From assembly GCF_003664645.1 (NCBI RefSeq), contig NZ_RCHC01000017.1:1-64000 (forward strand): a stretch of 64,000 nt of DNA. Direction: 5' to 3'. The notes beneath the pieces are model-generated. The model did no database searches. It had not been told where the DNA came from and saw only the letters and a list, made by a program, of their open reading frames with translations. How positions within the stretch are numbered: the first letter of the stretch is position 1; every line of letters starts with the position of its first letter. The position numbers and the translations under genes were made by a program. Shown piece by piece: positions 40,589-49,876 of this stretch. This stretch comes from Acinetobacter chengduensis. GTDB lineage: Bacteria; Pseudomonadota; Gammaproteobacteria; Pseudomonadales; Moraxellaceae.

Positions 40589-41959
40589 TTATTTCTTCAC
40601 TTCAGGAAGAATAATATTCAATATAAGGGCAGCAATACCACCAGTTGCGACACCAGAACTGAAAATGTTGCGAATGAGTTCAGGCAAGTGTTCAAGAATT
40701 TGTGGTACTTGAGCAACACCTAAGCCGAGTGCCAAAGAAATAGCAATGATGAGTAGGGCACGACGGTCTAACTGAATGCCAGAGAGAATGTTAATCCCTG
40801 ATGCAGCAACTGCGCCAAACATCACCATCACCGCACCGCCTAATACCGCTTGAGGCACAGCTTGAATTACACCTGCAACCGCTGGAAGTAGACCTAGAAG
40901 CACCAATAAGGCTGCAATCCAAATACCGACGTAGCGACTAGCTACACCTGTTAGCTGGATAACACCGTTATTTTGCGCAAATACAGAGCTTGGGAAGGTG
41001 TTAAAAATACCTGCTAGGAAAGAGTTCGCACCGTTAACTAGAACACCACCTTTAATACGTTGCATCCATTTTGGACCATTAACAGGCTGGTTAGATAATT
41101 TTGAGGTTGCTGTAATATCACCAATCGCTTCTAAAGAAGTCACGAGGTAAATAAAGGCCATTGGAATAAATAAGCTCCAAGAGAAGCTTAAACCAAAGTG
41201 CATTGGTGTTGGAATTTGTACTAAGGGCGCATCTTTTAAACCATCAAAGTTTAAGTGACCCATAAAGCCTGCAAGGATATAACCCACAACCAATGCAATT
41301 AAAATAGCTGAGCTTTTTACCCACGTAATACGTACACGGTTGAGTAAAATAATTAAAGCCAATACTGTACATGACATGATGAGGTTATCGGCATTGGCAA
41401 ATGTTTTATCTCCCATAGCTTGATAACCACCACCCATTGAAATCAAACCTTCTTTGATTAAGGTTAAACCAATAAGCAGTACCACAATACCAGTCACCAG
41501 TGGGGTAATCAGTTTTTTAATCCATGGCAAAATTTGTGATACGCCCATTTCAATGAATGCGCCTGCAATCACCACACCAAAAATAGAAGCCATGACCGCT
41601 TCTACAGGCGTGCCCGCAGCCACCATTGCTGAACCAATACCAATAATTGGGCCAATAAAGTTAAAGCTGGTACCTTGAACAATTAGTAAGCCTGCACCGA
41701 AAGGGCCAACTCTTTTACATTGTAGGAAGGTTGCGATGCCTGAAATGACCAATGACATCGACAAAATCATATTGGTGTCTTCTTTAGAGACACCTAAAGC
41801 CAAACAGATTAAGAGGCCAGGCGTCACGATTGGAACAATAATGGCCAATAAATGTTGGAAGGCTGCTAAAAAAGCGATGAATGGTTTAGGTCGATCATCG
41901 AGTCCATAGACTAAATCGAGTTGATCTTTAGGGTCAGGAGATTGGTTCAAATCAGACAT
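40589..41959 (-). CDS. Nucleobase:cation symporter-2, xanthine/urate type
   Basis: A 456-residue NCS2 permease. Diagnostic blocks are QGTSFNFIGPI in helix 3, SLEAIGDITATSKLSN in helix 8, and NGANSFLAGIFNTFPSSVFAQNNGVIQLTGVASR, read in parts, in helices 9-10. The QNNGVI sequence and FPSSVFAQN favour xanthine or uric acid (XanQ/UacT) over uracil. The start is the ATG at 41959; an upstream extension of 32 codons is not supported. It is divergent from typA. Confidence 0.87.
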   Translation of the reverse strand: MSDLNQSPDPKDQLDLVYGLDDRPKPFIAFLAAFQHLLAIIVPIVTPGLLICLALGVSKEDTNMILSMSLVISGIATFLQCKRVGPFGAGLLIVQGTSFNFIGPIIGIGSAMVAAGTPVEAVMASIFGVVIAGAFIEMGVSQILPWIKKLITPLVTGIVVLLIGLTLIKEGLISMGGGYQAMGDKTFANADNLIMSCTVLALIILLNRVRITWVKSSAILIALVVGYILAGFMGHLNFDGLKDAPLVQIPTPMHFGLSFSWSLFIPMAFIYLVTSLEAIGDITATSKLSNQPVNGPKWMQRIKGGVLVNGANSFLAGIFNTFPSSVFAQNNGVIQLTGVASRYVGIWIAALLVLLGLLPAVAGVIQAVPQAVLGGAVMVMFGAVAASGINILSGIQLDRRALLIIAISLALGLGVAQVPQILEHLPELIRNIFSSGVATGGIAALILNIILPEVKK

Positions 41960-42094
41960 AAGGTACAGCAAATTAAGGCTAGGTGGCGCTATTCTAATCT
42001 GTTTACATCCCTTTACAAAATTAAAAGGAGCCGTATGGCGAAAAAAAGTGATCATGTCAATAAACTGTCACTACTAAAATCTATATTTTTTCTG

Positions 42095-42100
42095 TATAAT
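42095..42100 (+). promoter_or_regulatory. Possible -10 box of typA
   Basis: A perfect TATAAT 32 bases before the typA ATG. No convincing -35 box was found. Confidence 0.35.
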
Positions 42101-42132
42101 TTGCCCTCAAACTTTAGGCGTATCGAATACAC

Positions 42133-43962
42133 ATGTCAGATATTAAAACTCTCCGTAACATTGCCATCATTGCGCACGTCGATCATGGTAAAACGACTCT
42201 TGTAGACAAACTTTTACAGCAATCAGGTGCTCTTGGCGATCGCGCAGGCGAGATCGAACGTGTAATGGATTCTGGCGCTATTGAGTCTGAACGTGGTATT
42301 ACCATTCTTGCAAAAAACACTGCAATCAAATGGTTAGACAAACGTACTGATACTGAATATCGTATCAACATCGTGGACACCCCAGGACACGCCGACTTCG
42401 GTGGTGAAGTTGAACGTGTAATGTCGATGGTTGACTGCGTACTTCTTCTTGTAGACTCACAAGAAGGCCCAATGCCACAAACGCGTTTCGTAACGCAAAA
42501 AGCGTTCGCACGTGGTTTGAAACCAATCGTGATTATCAACAAAGTGGACAAGCCAAACGCGCGTCCTGATTGGGTCATTGACCAAGTATTTGATTTGTTC
42601 GACAACCTTGGCGGTACTGATGAACAATTAGACTTCCCAGTCGTTTATGCATCAGGTTTACGTGGTGTTGCGGGTCCTTCTCCAGAAGAACTTGCTGAAG
42701 ACATGACTCCATTGTTTGAAACAATTGTAGATATCGTTGAACCACCAGCAGTTGACGTTGATGGTCCATTCCAAATGCAAGTGTCTTCACTTGACTATAA
42801 CAGCTTCGTAGGCGTTATCGGTGTTGGTCGTATTCAACGTGGTTCAGTGAAATTAAACACACCTGTCACTGTAATCGACAAAGACGGTAAAACACGTAAC
42901 GGCCGTATCTTAAAAATCATGGGTTACCATGGTCTTGAGCGTATCGACGTAGAATCAGCTTCTGCTGGTGATATCGTTTGTGTAACAGGTATTGATGAAC
43001 TTCATATCTCTGACACAATCTGTGATCCTAAAGCAGTTGAAGCTCTTCCAGCGCTTTCTGTAGACGAACCTACAGTATCGATGACATTCCAAGTCAACAA
43101 CTCACCGTTTGCGGGTAAAGAAGGTAAATTCGTAACTTCACGTAACATCCGTGAACGTCTTGACCGCGAATTGATTCACAACGTAGCACTACGTGTTGAA
43201 GATACTGACAGTCCAGACCGTTTCAAAGTATCTGGTCGTGGTGAACTTCACCTTTCAGTACTTATTGAAAACATGCGTCGTGAAGGTTTCGAAATGGGCG
43301 TATCTCGTCCACAAGTAATCTTGAAAGAAATCGATGGTGAAAAACAAGAACCTTACGAAAACGTAACGTTTGACGTTGAAGAACAGCACCAAGGTTCTGT
43401 AATGGAACAAATGGGTCACCGTAAAGGCGAAATGACTAATATGGAAGTTGACGGTAAAGGCCGTATCCGTATTGAAGCAACTGTTCCTTCACGTGGCTTA
43501 ATCGGTTTCCGTTCTGAATTCTTAACGATGACTTCTGGTACTGGTATCATGACGTCTAGTTTCTCGCATTACGGTCCGATGAAACAAGGTACTGTTGCGA
43601 AACGTCAAAACGGTGTATTGATTTCTATGGTTCAAGGTACTTGCTTGGGCTATGCATTATTCAGCTTACAAGACCGTGGTCGTCTATTCGCTCGCCCACA
43701 GCTTGAAGTATATGAAGGTATGATCGTAGGTATTAACTCACGTTCAGACGACATGGTTGTAAACCCAACTAAAGCGAAACAGTTAACAAACGTACGTGCT
43801 TCTGGTACTGATGATGCGTTGACACTTGTTCCAGCAATTGAATACACGCTTGAACAAGCGCTTGAATTCATTGAAGACGACGAATTAGTTGAAGTAACAC
43901 CGAAGTCAATCCGTATCCGTAAACGTTGGTTGACTGAAAACGAACGTAAGCGTAACAAATAA
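42133..43962 (+). CDS. typA: Ribosome-dependent GTPase TypA/BipA
   Basis: A 609-residue translational GTPase that aids 50S assembly at low temperature and affects stress and virulence traits. G1 is AHVDHGKTT (14-22), switch I has ERGITI, G3 is DTPGHADFGGEVERV and G4 is NKVD. The C-terminal domain contains the typical PSRGLIGFRSEFLTMTSGTG block. The region uses consistently frequent codons, as expected of a highly expressed gene. It is monocistronic with a strong terminator. Confidence 0.97.
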   Translation: MSDIKTLRNIAIIAHVDHGKTTLVDKLLQQSGALGDRAGEIERVMDSGAIESERGITILAKNTAIKWLDKRTDTEYRINIVDTPGHADFGGEVERVMSMVDCVLLLVDSQEGPMPQTRFVTQKAFARGLKPIVIINKVDKPNARPDWVIDQVFDLFDNLGGTDEQLDFPVVYASGLRGVAGPSPEELAEDMTPLFETIVDIVEPPAVDVDGPFQMQVSSLDYNSFVGVIGVGRIQRGSVKLNTPVTVIDKDGKTRNGRILKIMGYHGLERIDVESASAGDIVCVTGIDELHISDTICDPKAVEALPALSVDEPTVSMTFQVNNSPFAGKEGKFVTSRNIRERLDRELIHNVALRVEDTDSPDRFKVSGRGELHLSVLIENMRREGFEMGVSRPQVILKEIDGEKQEPYENVTFDVEEQHQGSVMEQMGHRKGEMTNMEVDGKGRIRIEATVPSRGLIGFRSEFLTMTSGTGIMTSSFSHYGPMKQGTVAKRQNGVLISMVQGTCLGYALFSLQDRGRLFARPQLEVYEGMIVGINSRSDDMVVNPTKAKQLTNVRASGTDDALTLVPAIEYTLEQALEFIEDDELVEVTPKSIRIRKRWLTENERKRNK

Positions 43963-43984
43963 GTTAAGCTGATCTTCGGATTAA

Positions 43985-44014
43985 AAAACCGCTGATGCAA
44001 ATCAGCGGTTTTTT
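43985..44014 (+). terminator. typA terminator
   Basis: AAACCGCTGAT / ATCAGCGGTTTTTTT with a 4-base loop. Confidence 0.93.
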
Positions 44015-44234
44015 TATGTACAAAGATATAATTTAATTTTAGGTTTAAGCTGATTTAAAATAAAAGCACGCCAGATCAGTTGCTCTAATTGTACATAAGT
44101 TTAAAAAATTGTGTGTTTTTTTATATTTGGCATTTAGTCATAGATAAAAACCAAGTAAATTAGGCGGAAATAGAAATACATCATTAATGTATACTTGATC
44201 ACATAATTAAAGTGAAAAAATTTCTGGAGACGAT

Positions 44235-44663
44235 ATGAGTATTATTCAAGAATTTAAAGAGTTTGCTGTCAAAGGCAACGTTATGGATTTGGCTGTGGGT
44301 GTCATCATTGGTGGTGCTTTCGGTAAAATTATTGATTCCATGGTAAAAGACATTATTATGCCTTTTATTTCTTGGATCCTCGGCGGTGACGTTGATTATT
44401 CAAATTGGTTCTTGGTATTGGGCGATAATCCAAACAATTTAACCACGCTAAAAGCGGCTCAAGATGCAGGCCTCAATGTTTTGGCATACGGTAACTTCTT
44501 AACTATTTTGATTAACTTCCTATTATTGGCATGGGTGGTATTCTTGCTTGTAAAAGTGATGAACAAGATGCGCCGTCAACAGCCTGTTGAAGAAGCACCA
44601 GCTGCAACACCTGAAGATATTGAGTTACTTCGTGAAATTCGTGATGAATTGAAAAAACGTTAA
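44235..44663 (+). CDS. mscL: Large-conductance mechanosensitive channel
   Basis: A 142-residue pentameric channel that opens under hypo-osmotic shock. It shows the family start [32 protein letters not shown] (in parts: amphipathic N-helix then TM1), then PFISWILGG, the periplasmic loop, TM2 [20 protein letters not shown] and the C-terminal helical bundle with [18 protein letters not shown] lies before the ATG. An inverted repeat ATACAT/ATGTAT (44176-44192) sits in the upstream region. Confidence 0.96.
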   Translation: MSIIQEFKEFAVKGNVMDLAVGVIIGGAFGKIIDSMVKDIIMPFISWILGGDVDYSNWFLVLGDNPNNLTTLKAAQDAGLNVLAYGNFLTILINFLLLAWVVFLLVKVMNKMRRQQPVEEAPAATPEDIELLREIRDELKKR

Positions 44664-44680
44664 TCATCATGATGCACATA

Positions 44681-44707
44681 AAAACGGCGCTTTAAGCGCC
44701 GTTTTTT
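44681..44707. terminator. Bidirectional terminator after mscL
   Basis: AAAACGGCGC / GCGCCGTTTTTT with a 5-base loop. Confidence 0.93.
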
Positions 44708-44759
44708 GTTTTGAATCCGGACGAATAGACATACGATATATGCCAAAATCGCCGATGTG

Positions 44760-45182
44760 TTAATGCACAAACATATCCATAAATTCACGAATTTCTTGAA
44801 TGGCAGTTTCTACATCAGTGGTGAGCCAAGTCGGTTCAAAGAAACCAGCATAATGGTCTAAGCGGTCTTGTGGTACAACCAAGCGAACAGGGCATTCTTC
44901 TTCTAATAAGCGCCAAGGAATAATCGGAACCTCATTGTCTAAGAAGGCCGATACGTTACGAATATCGATCACCATCGCATTGATGCATTCAGGAAATGGC
45001 ATCACCGAGAACTCTTCTGTACGACGACGGAAATATTCTAAATCGCCCCATCTTAGCAAAAAGCTCGGTTTGTTAAATTCCATGATCCCAATCAAATGCT
45101 GATCACGGGTGTAGTGTAATGTACAGTGATGAGTGACGTCAGTGTCAAGATCAAGCGTTACACTTTGTTGACTATACGCCAT
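44760..45182 (-). CDS. Conserved-looking protein of unknown function
   Basis: A 140-residue cytoplasmic protein with no family I recognise. It has an alternating strand-helix pattern: LHYTRDQHLIGIMEF, FPECINAMVIDIRNVSAFL, VRLVVPQDRL, then a C-terminal helix AIQEIREFMDMF. The layout is loosely like a STAS-type alpha/beta domain, but there is no supporting motif. It stands alone between mscL and the ethanolamine genes. Confidence 0.7.
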   Translation of the reverse strand: MAYSQQSVTLDLDTDVTHHCTLHYTRDQHLIGIMEFNKPSFLLRWGDLEYFRRRTEEFSVMPFPECINAMVIDIRNVSAFLDNEVPIIPWRLLEEECPVRLVVPQDRLDHYAGFFEPTWLTTDVETAIQEIREFMDMFVH

Positions 45183-45223
45183 AAATAATCAGTGCATAAA
45201 AAATGAAGTGCATAATTATAGCC

Positions 45224-45268
45224 CATTTCTATTTAGAAATGCAGACTTTCCCATCATGGTCAGATGGG
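45224..45268 (+). promoter_or_regulatory. Two inverted repeats upstream of eat: possible activator sites
   Basis: CATTTCT/AGAAATG (45224-45241, 4-base spacer) and CCCATC/GATGGG (45250-45268, 7-base spacer) lie roughly 90-120 bases upstream of the candidate sigma-54 promoter, a usual distance for enhancer-binding proteins. The assignment is inference. Confidence 0.4.
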
Positions 45269-45348
45269 TGTACTAAAATACTTAAAACACAATAAATTTG
45301 AATAGGATAACAAATTAGAACATCGCAAATTTGACTGAAAATTCAAAA

Positions 45349-45365
45349 TTGGTATAGCTTGTGCT
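45349..45365 (+). promoter_or_regulatory. Candidate sigma-54 promoter of eat-eutBC
   Basis: TTGGTATAGCTTGTGCT has GG (45351-45352) and GC (45363-45364) separated by exactly ten bases, as -24/-12 elements require. It is 40 bases upstream of the start codon. A sigma-70 reading is also possible (TTGACT at 45331-45336, 16-bp spacer, TATAGC). Confidence 0.45.
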
Positions 45366-45404
45366 TATCACTGAATGAAAATAAACATAAGATCAGAGGT
45401 GCCT

Positions 45405-46844
45405 ATGTCTGAATTAAAATCTGCTGTTGCACCATCGACAGCGCATACAGAAACAACGGATTATTTTGCCCAACGACAACTTAAAAAAGGGGCTGTAGGC
45501 TGGTTGCTTTTAGTGGGCTTAGGGGTGGCATACGTTATTTCTGGTGATTTTGCAGGATGGAACTTTGGTCTAGCCCAAGGGGGCTGGGGCGGGATGTTTA
45601 TTGCAACTGTTGTGGTCGCATTCATGTACTTGTGTATGTGTTTATGTATGTCGGAAATGTCGACCATGCTACCCACAGCGGGTGGTGGTTATAGCTTTGC
45701 TCGAACTGCATTTGGTCCGATGGGTGGATATCTTACAGGTACTGCAATTCTGATTGAATACGCAATCGCACCTGCCGCTATTGCGTGTTTTATTGGTGCT
45801 TATTGTGAGTCTTTATTCGGCATTGGTGGATGGATCATTTATTTGGTCTGTTATCTGTTGTTTATGGGCATACATTTAAAGGGTGCTGGTGAAGCACTCA
45901 AAATCATGTTCGTGATTACAGCGGTGGCTGCAGTCGCGCTCATGGTGTTTATTTTTGCCATGTTACCTGCATTTAAAAGCGCCAACTTATTTGATATTGC
46001 TGTAAATACAGAGGTGGCAGGTGCAAGTGCTTTTTTACCACTGGGCTATTTGGGCATTTGGGCTGCAGTGCCTTATGCTATTTGGTTCTTTTTGGCCGTT
46101 GAAGGTGTGCCATTGGCGGCGGAAGAAGCCAAAGACCCTGAAAAATCTTTGCCTAGAGGCTTGATAGGTTCAATGCTGATTTTGGCATTTTTTGCGCTCA
46201 GTATTTTATTTTTAGGCCCAGGTGCTGCGGGTGCCGATCTATTAAAAAACTCTGGTGCACCATTGGTGGATGCATTAAAAGCAGTTTATGGTGCAAATAC
46301 TTGGCTGGCGAGTTTTGTTAACTTTGTCGGCTTAGCTGGCTTAATCGCAAGTTTCTTTTCAATTATTTATGCTTATTCACGTCAGATTTTTGCACTATCG
46401 CGTGCAGGCTATTTACCTAAAAAATTGTCCTTAACCAATAAAAACCATGCCCCCCATTGGGCCATTATTGTGCCAGGTGTGATTGGTTTTTGTATGTCTT
46501 TATCGGGGGAAGGTGATTTACTTATTTTAATGGCCGTTTTTGGTGCAACAATTTCTTATGTGCTGATGATGCTGTCTTATATTAGATTAAAAACCTCAAA
46601 AGCTGATTTAGTTCGTCCTTATAAAGCACCGGGTGGTGTTGTGACGGCCAGTATCGCGCTGGTTTTAGCAGCAATTGCTGTAGTGGCTGGTTTTGTGGTG
46701 GATCCCAAAGTATGGCTGATGGCAGCTGCCATTTATGTGGGATTTATTGCGTATTTCCTATTGTATAGCCGTCATCATTTGGTTGCAGGTACACCCGAAG
46801 AAGAATTTGCCAATATTCAACAAGCAGAACAAGAACTGAAATAA
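45405..46844 (+). CDS. eat: Ethanolamine permease
   Basis: A 479-residue, 12-helix APC-family transporter. GAVGWLLLVGLGVAYVISGDFAGWNFGLAQGGWGGM, read in parts, and MCLCMSEMSTMLPTAGGGYSFARTAFGP are typical of the ethanolamine permease family. The assignment is confirmed by position: it is followed after 25 bases by eutB and then eutC. It brings ethanolamine into the cell. The ATG at 45405, with AGAGG upstream, is preferred to the one ten codons earlier. Confidence 0.93.
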   Translation: MSELKSAVAPSTAHTETTDYFAQRQLKKGAVGWLLLVGLGVAYVISGDFAGWNFGLAQGGWGGMFIATVVVAFMYLCMCLCMSEMSTMLPTAGGGYSFARTAFGPMGGYLTGTAILIEYAIAPAAIACFIGAYCESLFGIGGWIIYLVCYLLFMGIHLKGAGEALKIMFVITAVAAVALMVFIFAMLPAFKSANLFDIAVNTEVAGASAFLPLGYLGIWAAVPYAIWFFLAVEGVPLAAEEAKDPEKSLPRGLIGSMLILAFFALSILFLGPGAAGADLLKNSGAPLVDALKAVYGANTWLASFVNFVGLAGLIASFFSIIYAYSRQIFALSRAGYLPKKLSLTNKNHAPHWAIIVPGVIGFCMSLSGEGDLLILMAVFGATISYVLMMLSYIRLKTSKADLVRPYKAPGGVVTASIALVLAAIAVVAGFVVDPKVWLMAAAIYVGFIAYFLLYSRHHLVAGTPEEEFANIQQAEQELK

Positions 46845-46869
46845 CAGTGTAAGTGACGAGGAGGGAATC

Positions 46870-48258
46870 ATGCTCTACCAAATCAATGTGGCACATCATC
46901 ATTATGTATTTGCCGATTTAAAAACCTTAATGGCTAAGGCAACGCCTGAACGATCTGGGGACCAGTTAGCAGGTATTGCTGCTCAAGATGCGACCGAGCG
47001 AGTGGCGGCACAAATGTGTTTAGCTGATGTGCCTTTAAAGGAGTTTTTAAATGAAGCATTAATTGATTATGATCAAGATGAAGTGACACGCCTCATTATA
47101 GATGAGCATGATGCCTTGGCCTTTTATCCTATTTCACATTTTACAGTAGGAGATTTTCGTGATTGGCTATTAAGTGCAGATGCCAGCACAGAAAAACTTC
47201 AGGTGCTACAAGCGGGACTCAGTCCTGAAATGGTGGCTGCCGTCAGCAAAATTATGCGTAATCAAGATCTGATTTTGGTGGCCAAAAAATGCCGAGTCGT
47301 GACGCAGTTTCGTAATACGATTGGTTTAGAAGGGCATTTATCTACGCGCTTACAGCCTAATCACCCCACAGATGATGTACTGGGTATTTCTGCCAGTATT
47401 TTAGATGGACTGATGTACGGCAATGGCGATGCTGTCATAGGTATTAATCCTGCAACAGATAATTTGCAGAATCTGTCAGAGCTACTCAAACTCATTGATT
47501 ATATTATTCAAGAATACGATATTCCTACGCAGTCTTGCGTGCTTACCCATGTCAGTTCTGGCATACAACTGGCCAATCAAAATGTACCAGTCGACTTAAT
47601 GTTTCAGTCGATTGCAGGCACACAAAGTGCGAACACAGGATTTGGGATAGATCTGGCTTTATTACAAGAAGGTTATGAGGCGGCACTCAGTCTAAAGCGC
47701 GGTACAGTCGGACAAAATGTCATGTATTTTGAGACTGGGCAAGGCAGTGCATTATCCAGTAATAGCCACTTTGGTGTAGACCAGCAAACTTTAGAAGCAC
47801 GTGCGTATGCTGTTGCACGTAAGTACAAGCCATTTCTGGTCAATACAGTAGTAGGTTTTATTGGGCCTGAATATTTGTATAACGGCAAACAGATTATCCG
47901 TGCAGGTTTGGAAGACCATTTTTGTGGCAAATTGCTAGGTGTTCCGATGGGTTGTGATATTTGCTATACCAACCATGCCGATGCTGATCAAGACGATATG
48001 GATGTATTACTAACGTTGCTGGCCAATGCAGGGTTAAATTTCATGATGGGTATTCCCGGCTCAGATGATGTGATGCTGAATTATCAAACCACATCCTTTC
48101 ATGATGCTTTATACATTCGGCAACTTTTGGGACTACAGCCAGCACCTGAATTTACGCTGTGGTTAGAACAACAAGGCATACTGAAACAGCAAGCACAACA
48201 CTTGCACTGGCCAAGCCAAATGCCAGATCAATTTGCACGACTGTTAAGGTCTTCATAG
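46870..48258 (+). CDS. eutB: Ethanolamine ammonia-lyase large subunit
   Basis: A 462-residue, adenosylcobalamin-dependent lyase subunit that with EutC turns ethanolamine into acetaldehyde and ammonia. Family blocks include FRNTIGLEGHLSTRLQPNHPTDD, YGNGDAVIGINPATDN, ETGQGSALSSNSHFGVDQQTLEARAYAVAR (in parts) and VPMGCDICYTNHADADQDDMD. GAGGAGGG lies before the ATG. No EutA reactivase, microcompartment protein or acetaldehyde dehydrogenase is nearby, so this is the simple, non-compartment pathway used by Pseudomonas-type bacteria. Confidence 0.97.
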   Translation: MLYQINVAHHHYVFADLKTLMAKATPERSGDQLAGIAAQDATERVAAQMCLADVPLKEFLNEALIDYDQDEVTRLIIDEHDALAFYPISHFTVGDFRDWLLSADASTEKLQVLQAGLSPEMVAAVSKIMRNQDLILVAKKCRVVTQFRNTIGLEGHLSTRLQPNHPTDDVLGISASILDGLMYGNGDAVIGINPATDNLQNLSELLKLIDYIIQEYDIPTQSCVLTHVSSGIQLANQNVPVDLMFQSIAGTQSANTGFGIDLALLQEGYEAALSLKRGTVGQNVMYFETGQGSALSSNSHFGVDQQTLEARAYAVARKYKPFLVNTVVGFIGPEYLYNGKQIIRAGLEDHFCGKLLGVPMGCDICYTNHADADQDDMDVLLTLLANAGLNFMMGIPGSDDVMLNYQTTSFHDALYIRQLLGLQPAPEFTLWLEQQGILKQQAQHLHWPSQMPDQFARLLRSS

Positions 48259-48271
48259 GGAGTTGAAGCAC

Positions 48272-49090
48272 ATGAAATTACAAGCAGATATTCAGTTTCA
48301 AAAGCAGTTTGAAGCCAATGCATGGGAGCGACTAAAACAGTTTACAGATGCACGAATTGCTTTAGGTCGAGTCGGAGGGAGTTTACCTACACAGCCAGCA
48401 TTAGCTTTTCAATTAGCACATGCGCAAGCAAAAGATGCCGTATTAAAGGCGCTAGATATTGAGGCCATGCAATCACAAATTACAGCGTTTGCTAATGATG
48501 TTTTGCAGGTCGAAAGCTGTGCACCAGATAAAGATATTTACCTGAAACGGCCAGATTTCGGTCGTGAACTTTCAGAAGCTTCTCGTCAGTTGCTTAAGGA
48601 CTATCAACGAAAACATCCAAATACTTATGATGTGGTGATTGTGGCGGGAGACGGTCTTTCTGCTCGTGCTATAGAAGATAATGCGCCGTATTTTATGCAA
48701 CAGTTTTATGCAAGCTGTGAGCAAGAGCAATGGCGGGTAGCGCCTATTGTACTTGCGACCGAAAGCCGTGTTGCATTGGGTGATGAAATTGCTGAAATTT
48801 TACAAGCAGACATGCTGGTGATGCTGATTGGTGAGCGCCCTGGATTAAGTTCACCTGATAGCATGGGGATTTATTACACATGGAAAGCACATCGCGGTTG
48901 CCACGATGCCATGCGTAATTGCATTTCAAATGTTCGGCCAGCAGGATTGTCTACCCAAATTGCGATACAGCGTCTATTAGCATTGATGAAAAAATCAAAA
49001 CAACTGGGGCTATCTGGTGTGCAATTAAAAGATGAACATGAAATGGCACTAGATACACAGGATGTGGCACGGCCTAAGCAATTGTTTTAG
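48272..49090 (+). CDS. eutC: Ethanolamine ammonia-lyase small subunit
   Basis: A 272-residue partner of EutB. Recognisable blocks are FTDARIALGRVGGSLPTQPALAFQLAHAQAKDAV, read in parts, YLKRPDFGRELSEAS, VIVAGDGLSARAIEDNA and IGERPGLSSPDSMGIYYTW. I start at the ATG at 48272 with GGGAG upstream rather than at the TTG at 48263. It follows eutB by 13 bases. No clear terminator follows within 150 bases. Confidence 0.96.
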   Translation: MKLQADIQFQKQFEANAWERLKQFTDARIALGRVGGSLPTQPALAFQLAHAQAKDAVLKALDIEAMQSQITAFANDVLQVESCAPDKDIYLKRPDFGRELSEASRQLLKDYQRKHPNTYDVVIVAGDGLSARAIEDNAPYFMQQFYASCEQEQWRVAPIVLATESRVALGDEIAEILQADMLVMLIGERPGLSSPDSMGIYYTWKAHRGCHDAMRNCISNVRPAGLSTQIAIQRLLALMKKSKQLGLSGVQLKDEHEMALDTQDVARPKQLF

Positions 49091-49247
49091 GTGGCGGGTT
49101 GACGCATTTATTTTAAAAGTTTAAGACCCTATCAAGATAGATAAATCGCTTATTTACAGGTTTTCACCAGATGTTAAGGCATTTATACAGTGTGTAGAGT
49201 TGAGCTTGATAAAATAAGATGGTCAAAGGACATCAGGTGTAAAGATT

Positions 49248-49394
49248 ATGATGCATGATTTTAAAAAACCACCTTATAGTACGAGTCAAGCAGACATAAA
49301 ACATAAAGAAAAATTGCCAGTCTATATTTTAATGTTAGTGGGATTTTTCTTAGTTGCCTTGTTATTGTATATGTTTGCTGGAATGAGACCTTAG
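49248..49394 (+). CDS. Small membrane protein, 48 residues
   Basis: An open frame of 48 codons, starting MMHDFKKPPYSTSQADIKHK, with a single strong hydrophobic helix (about 24-44, PVYILMLVGFFLVALLLYMF) and the end AGMRP. The basic segment before the helix and the short tail after it look like a real single-pass protein. AGGTG lies upstream, about ten bases from the ATG. Its job is unknown, and it may be independent of the ethanolamine genes. Confidence 0.55.
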   Translation: MMHDFKKPPYSTSQADIKHKEKLPVYILMLVGFFLVALLLYMFAGMRP

Positions 49395-49667
49395 CTAAAA
49401 GCGTTGGATCCATTGGCATATTTTCAACATTTAAAATGTGGAAATTAAATATTCAACAGACCATTTGATTCATTGTATTTTTAATTTTATTGACCCAAGT
49501 TTATTTAAATGACGCCCGATAGAGCCGATTTTAAATACAGATGCTTATCAATCCCAAGTGATTATAAGCGTTGTATAACCATGATAAGGTGATCAAGTTC
49601 AAGAAAATGTGATGATGCATTTCGTGTATATGCATTTTAAGCCCTTAAAAATACATTATTTTTCAAT
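49395..49667. other. Intergenic stretch with an imperfect palindrome
   Basis: No protein gene seen. TTTCAACATTT (49422-49432) and AAATGTGGAAA (49434-49444) form an inverted repeat with one mismatch. The strong plus-strand terminator at 49668-49698 has no protein gene close in front of it, so a small RNA or a long 3' end of the 48-residue gene is possible. Confidence 0.4.
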
Positions 49668-49698
49668 CAAAGACCCAGCCAATGTGCTGGGTCTTTTG
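49668..49698 (+). terminator. Orphan terminator
   Basis: CAAAGACCCAGC / GCTGGGTCTTTTG with a 6-base loop and T run. It lies 275 bases after the small membrane ORF and 180 before the MscS-like gene. Confidence 0.8.
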
Positions 49699-49876
49699 CA
49701 ATGCTCTGTGCTCTTTTGTTGTAGTTATGCATTTAGCTATTGTCTAAAAAGTAGACAAAACTTAATGTTAAACGGTTATATAAAAAGATAACTGTGTCAC
49801 AGATATAAAGACCTCGTAAAACAAGTATTAAAGCGTGTTACGACATGATTTCTAGGAATAAAGAGGGCCAGACAAA

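Noticed and set aside
49609..49791. 60-codon plus-strand frame upstream of the MscS-like gene
   Set aside because: It runs straight through the strong terminator hairpin at 49668-49698 and has no ribosome site.
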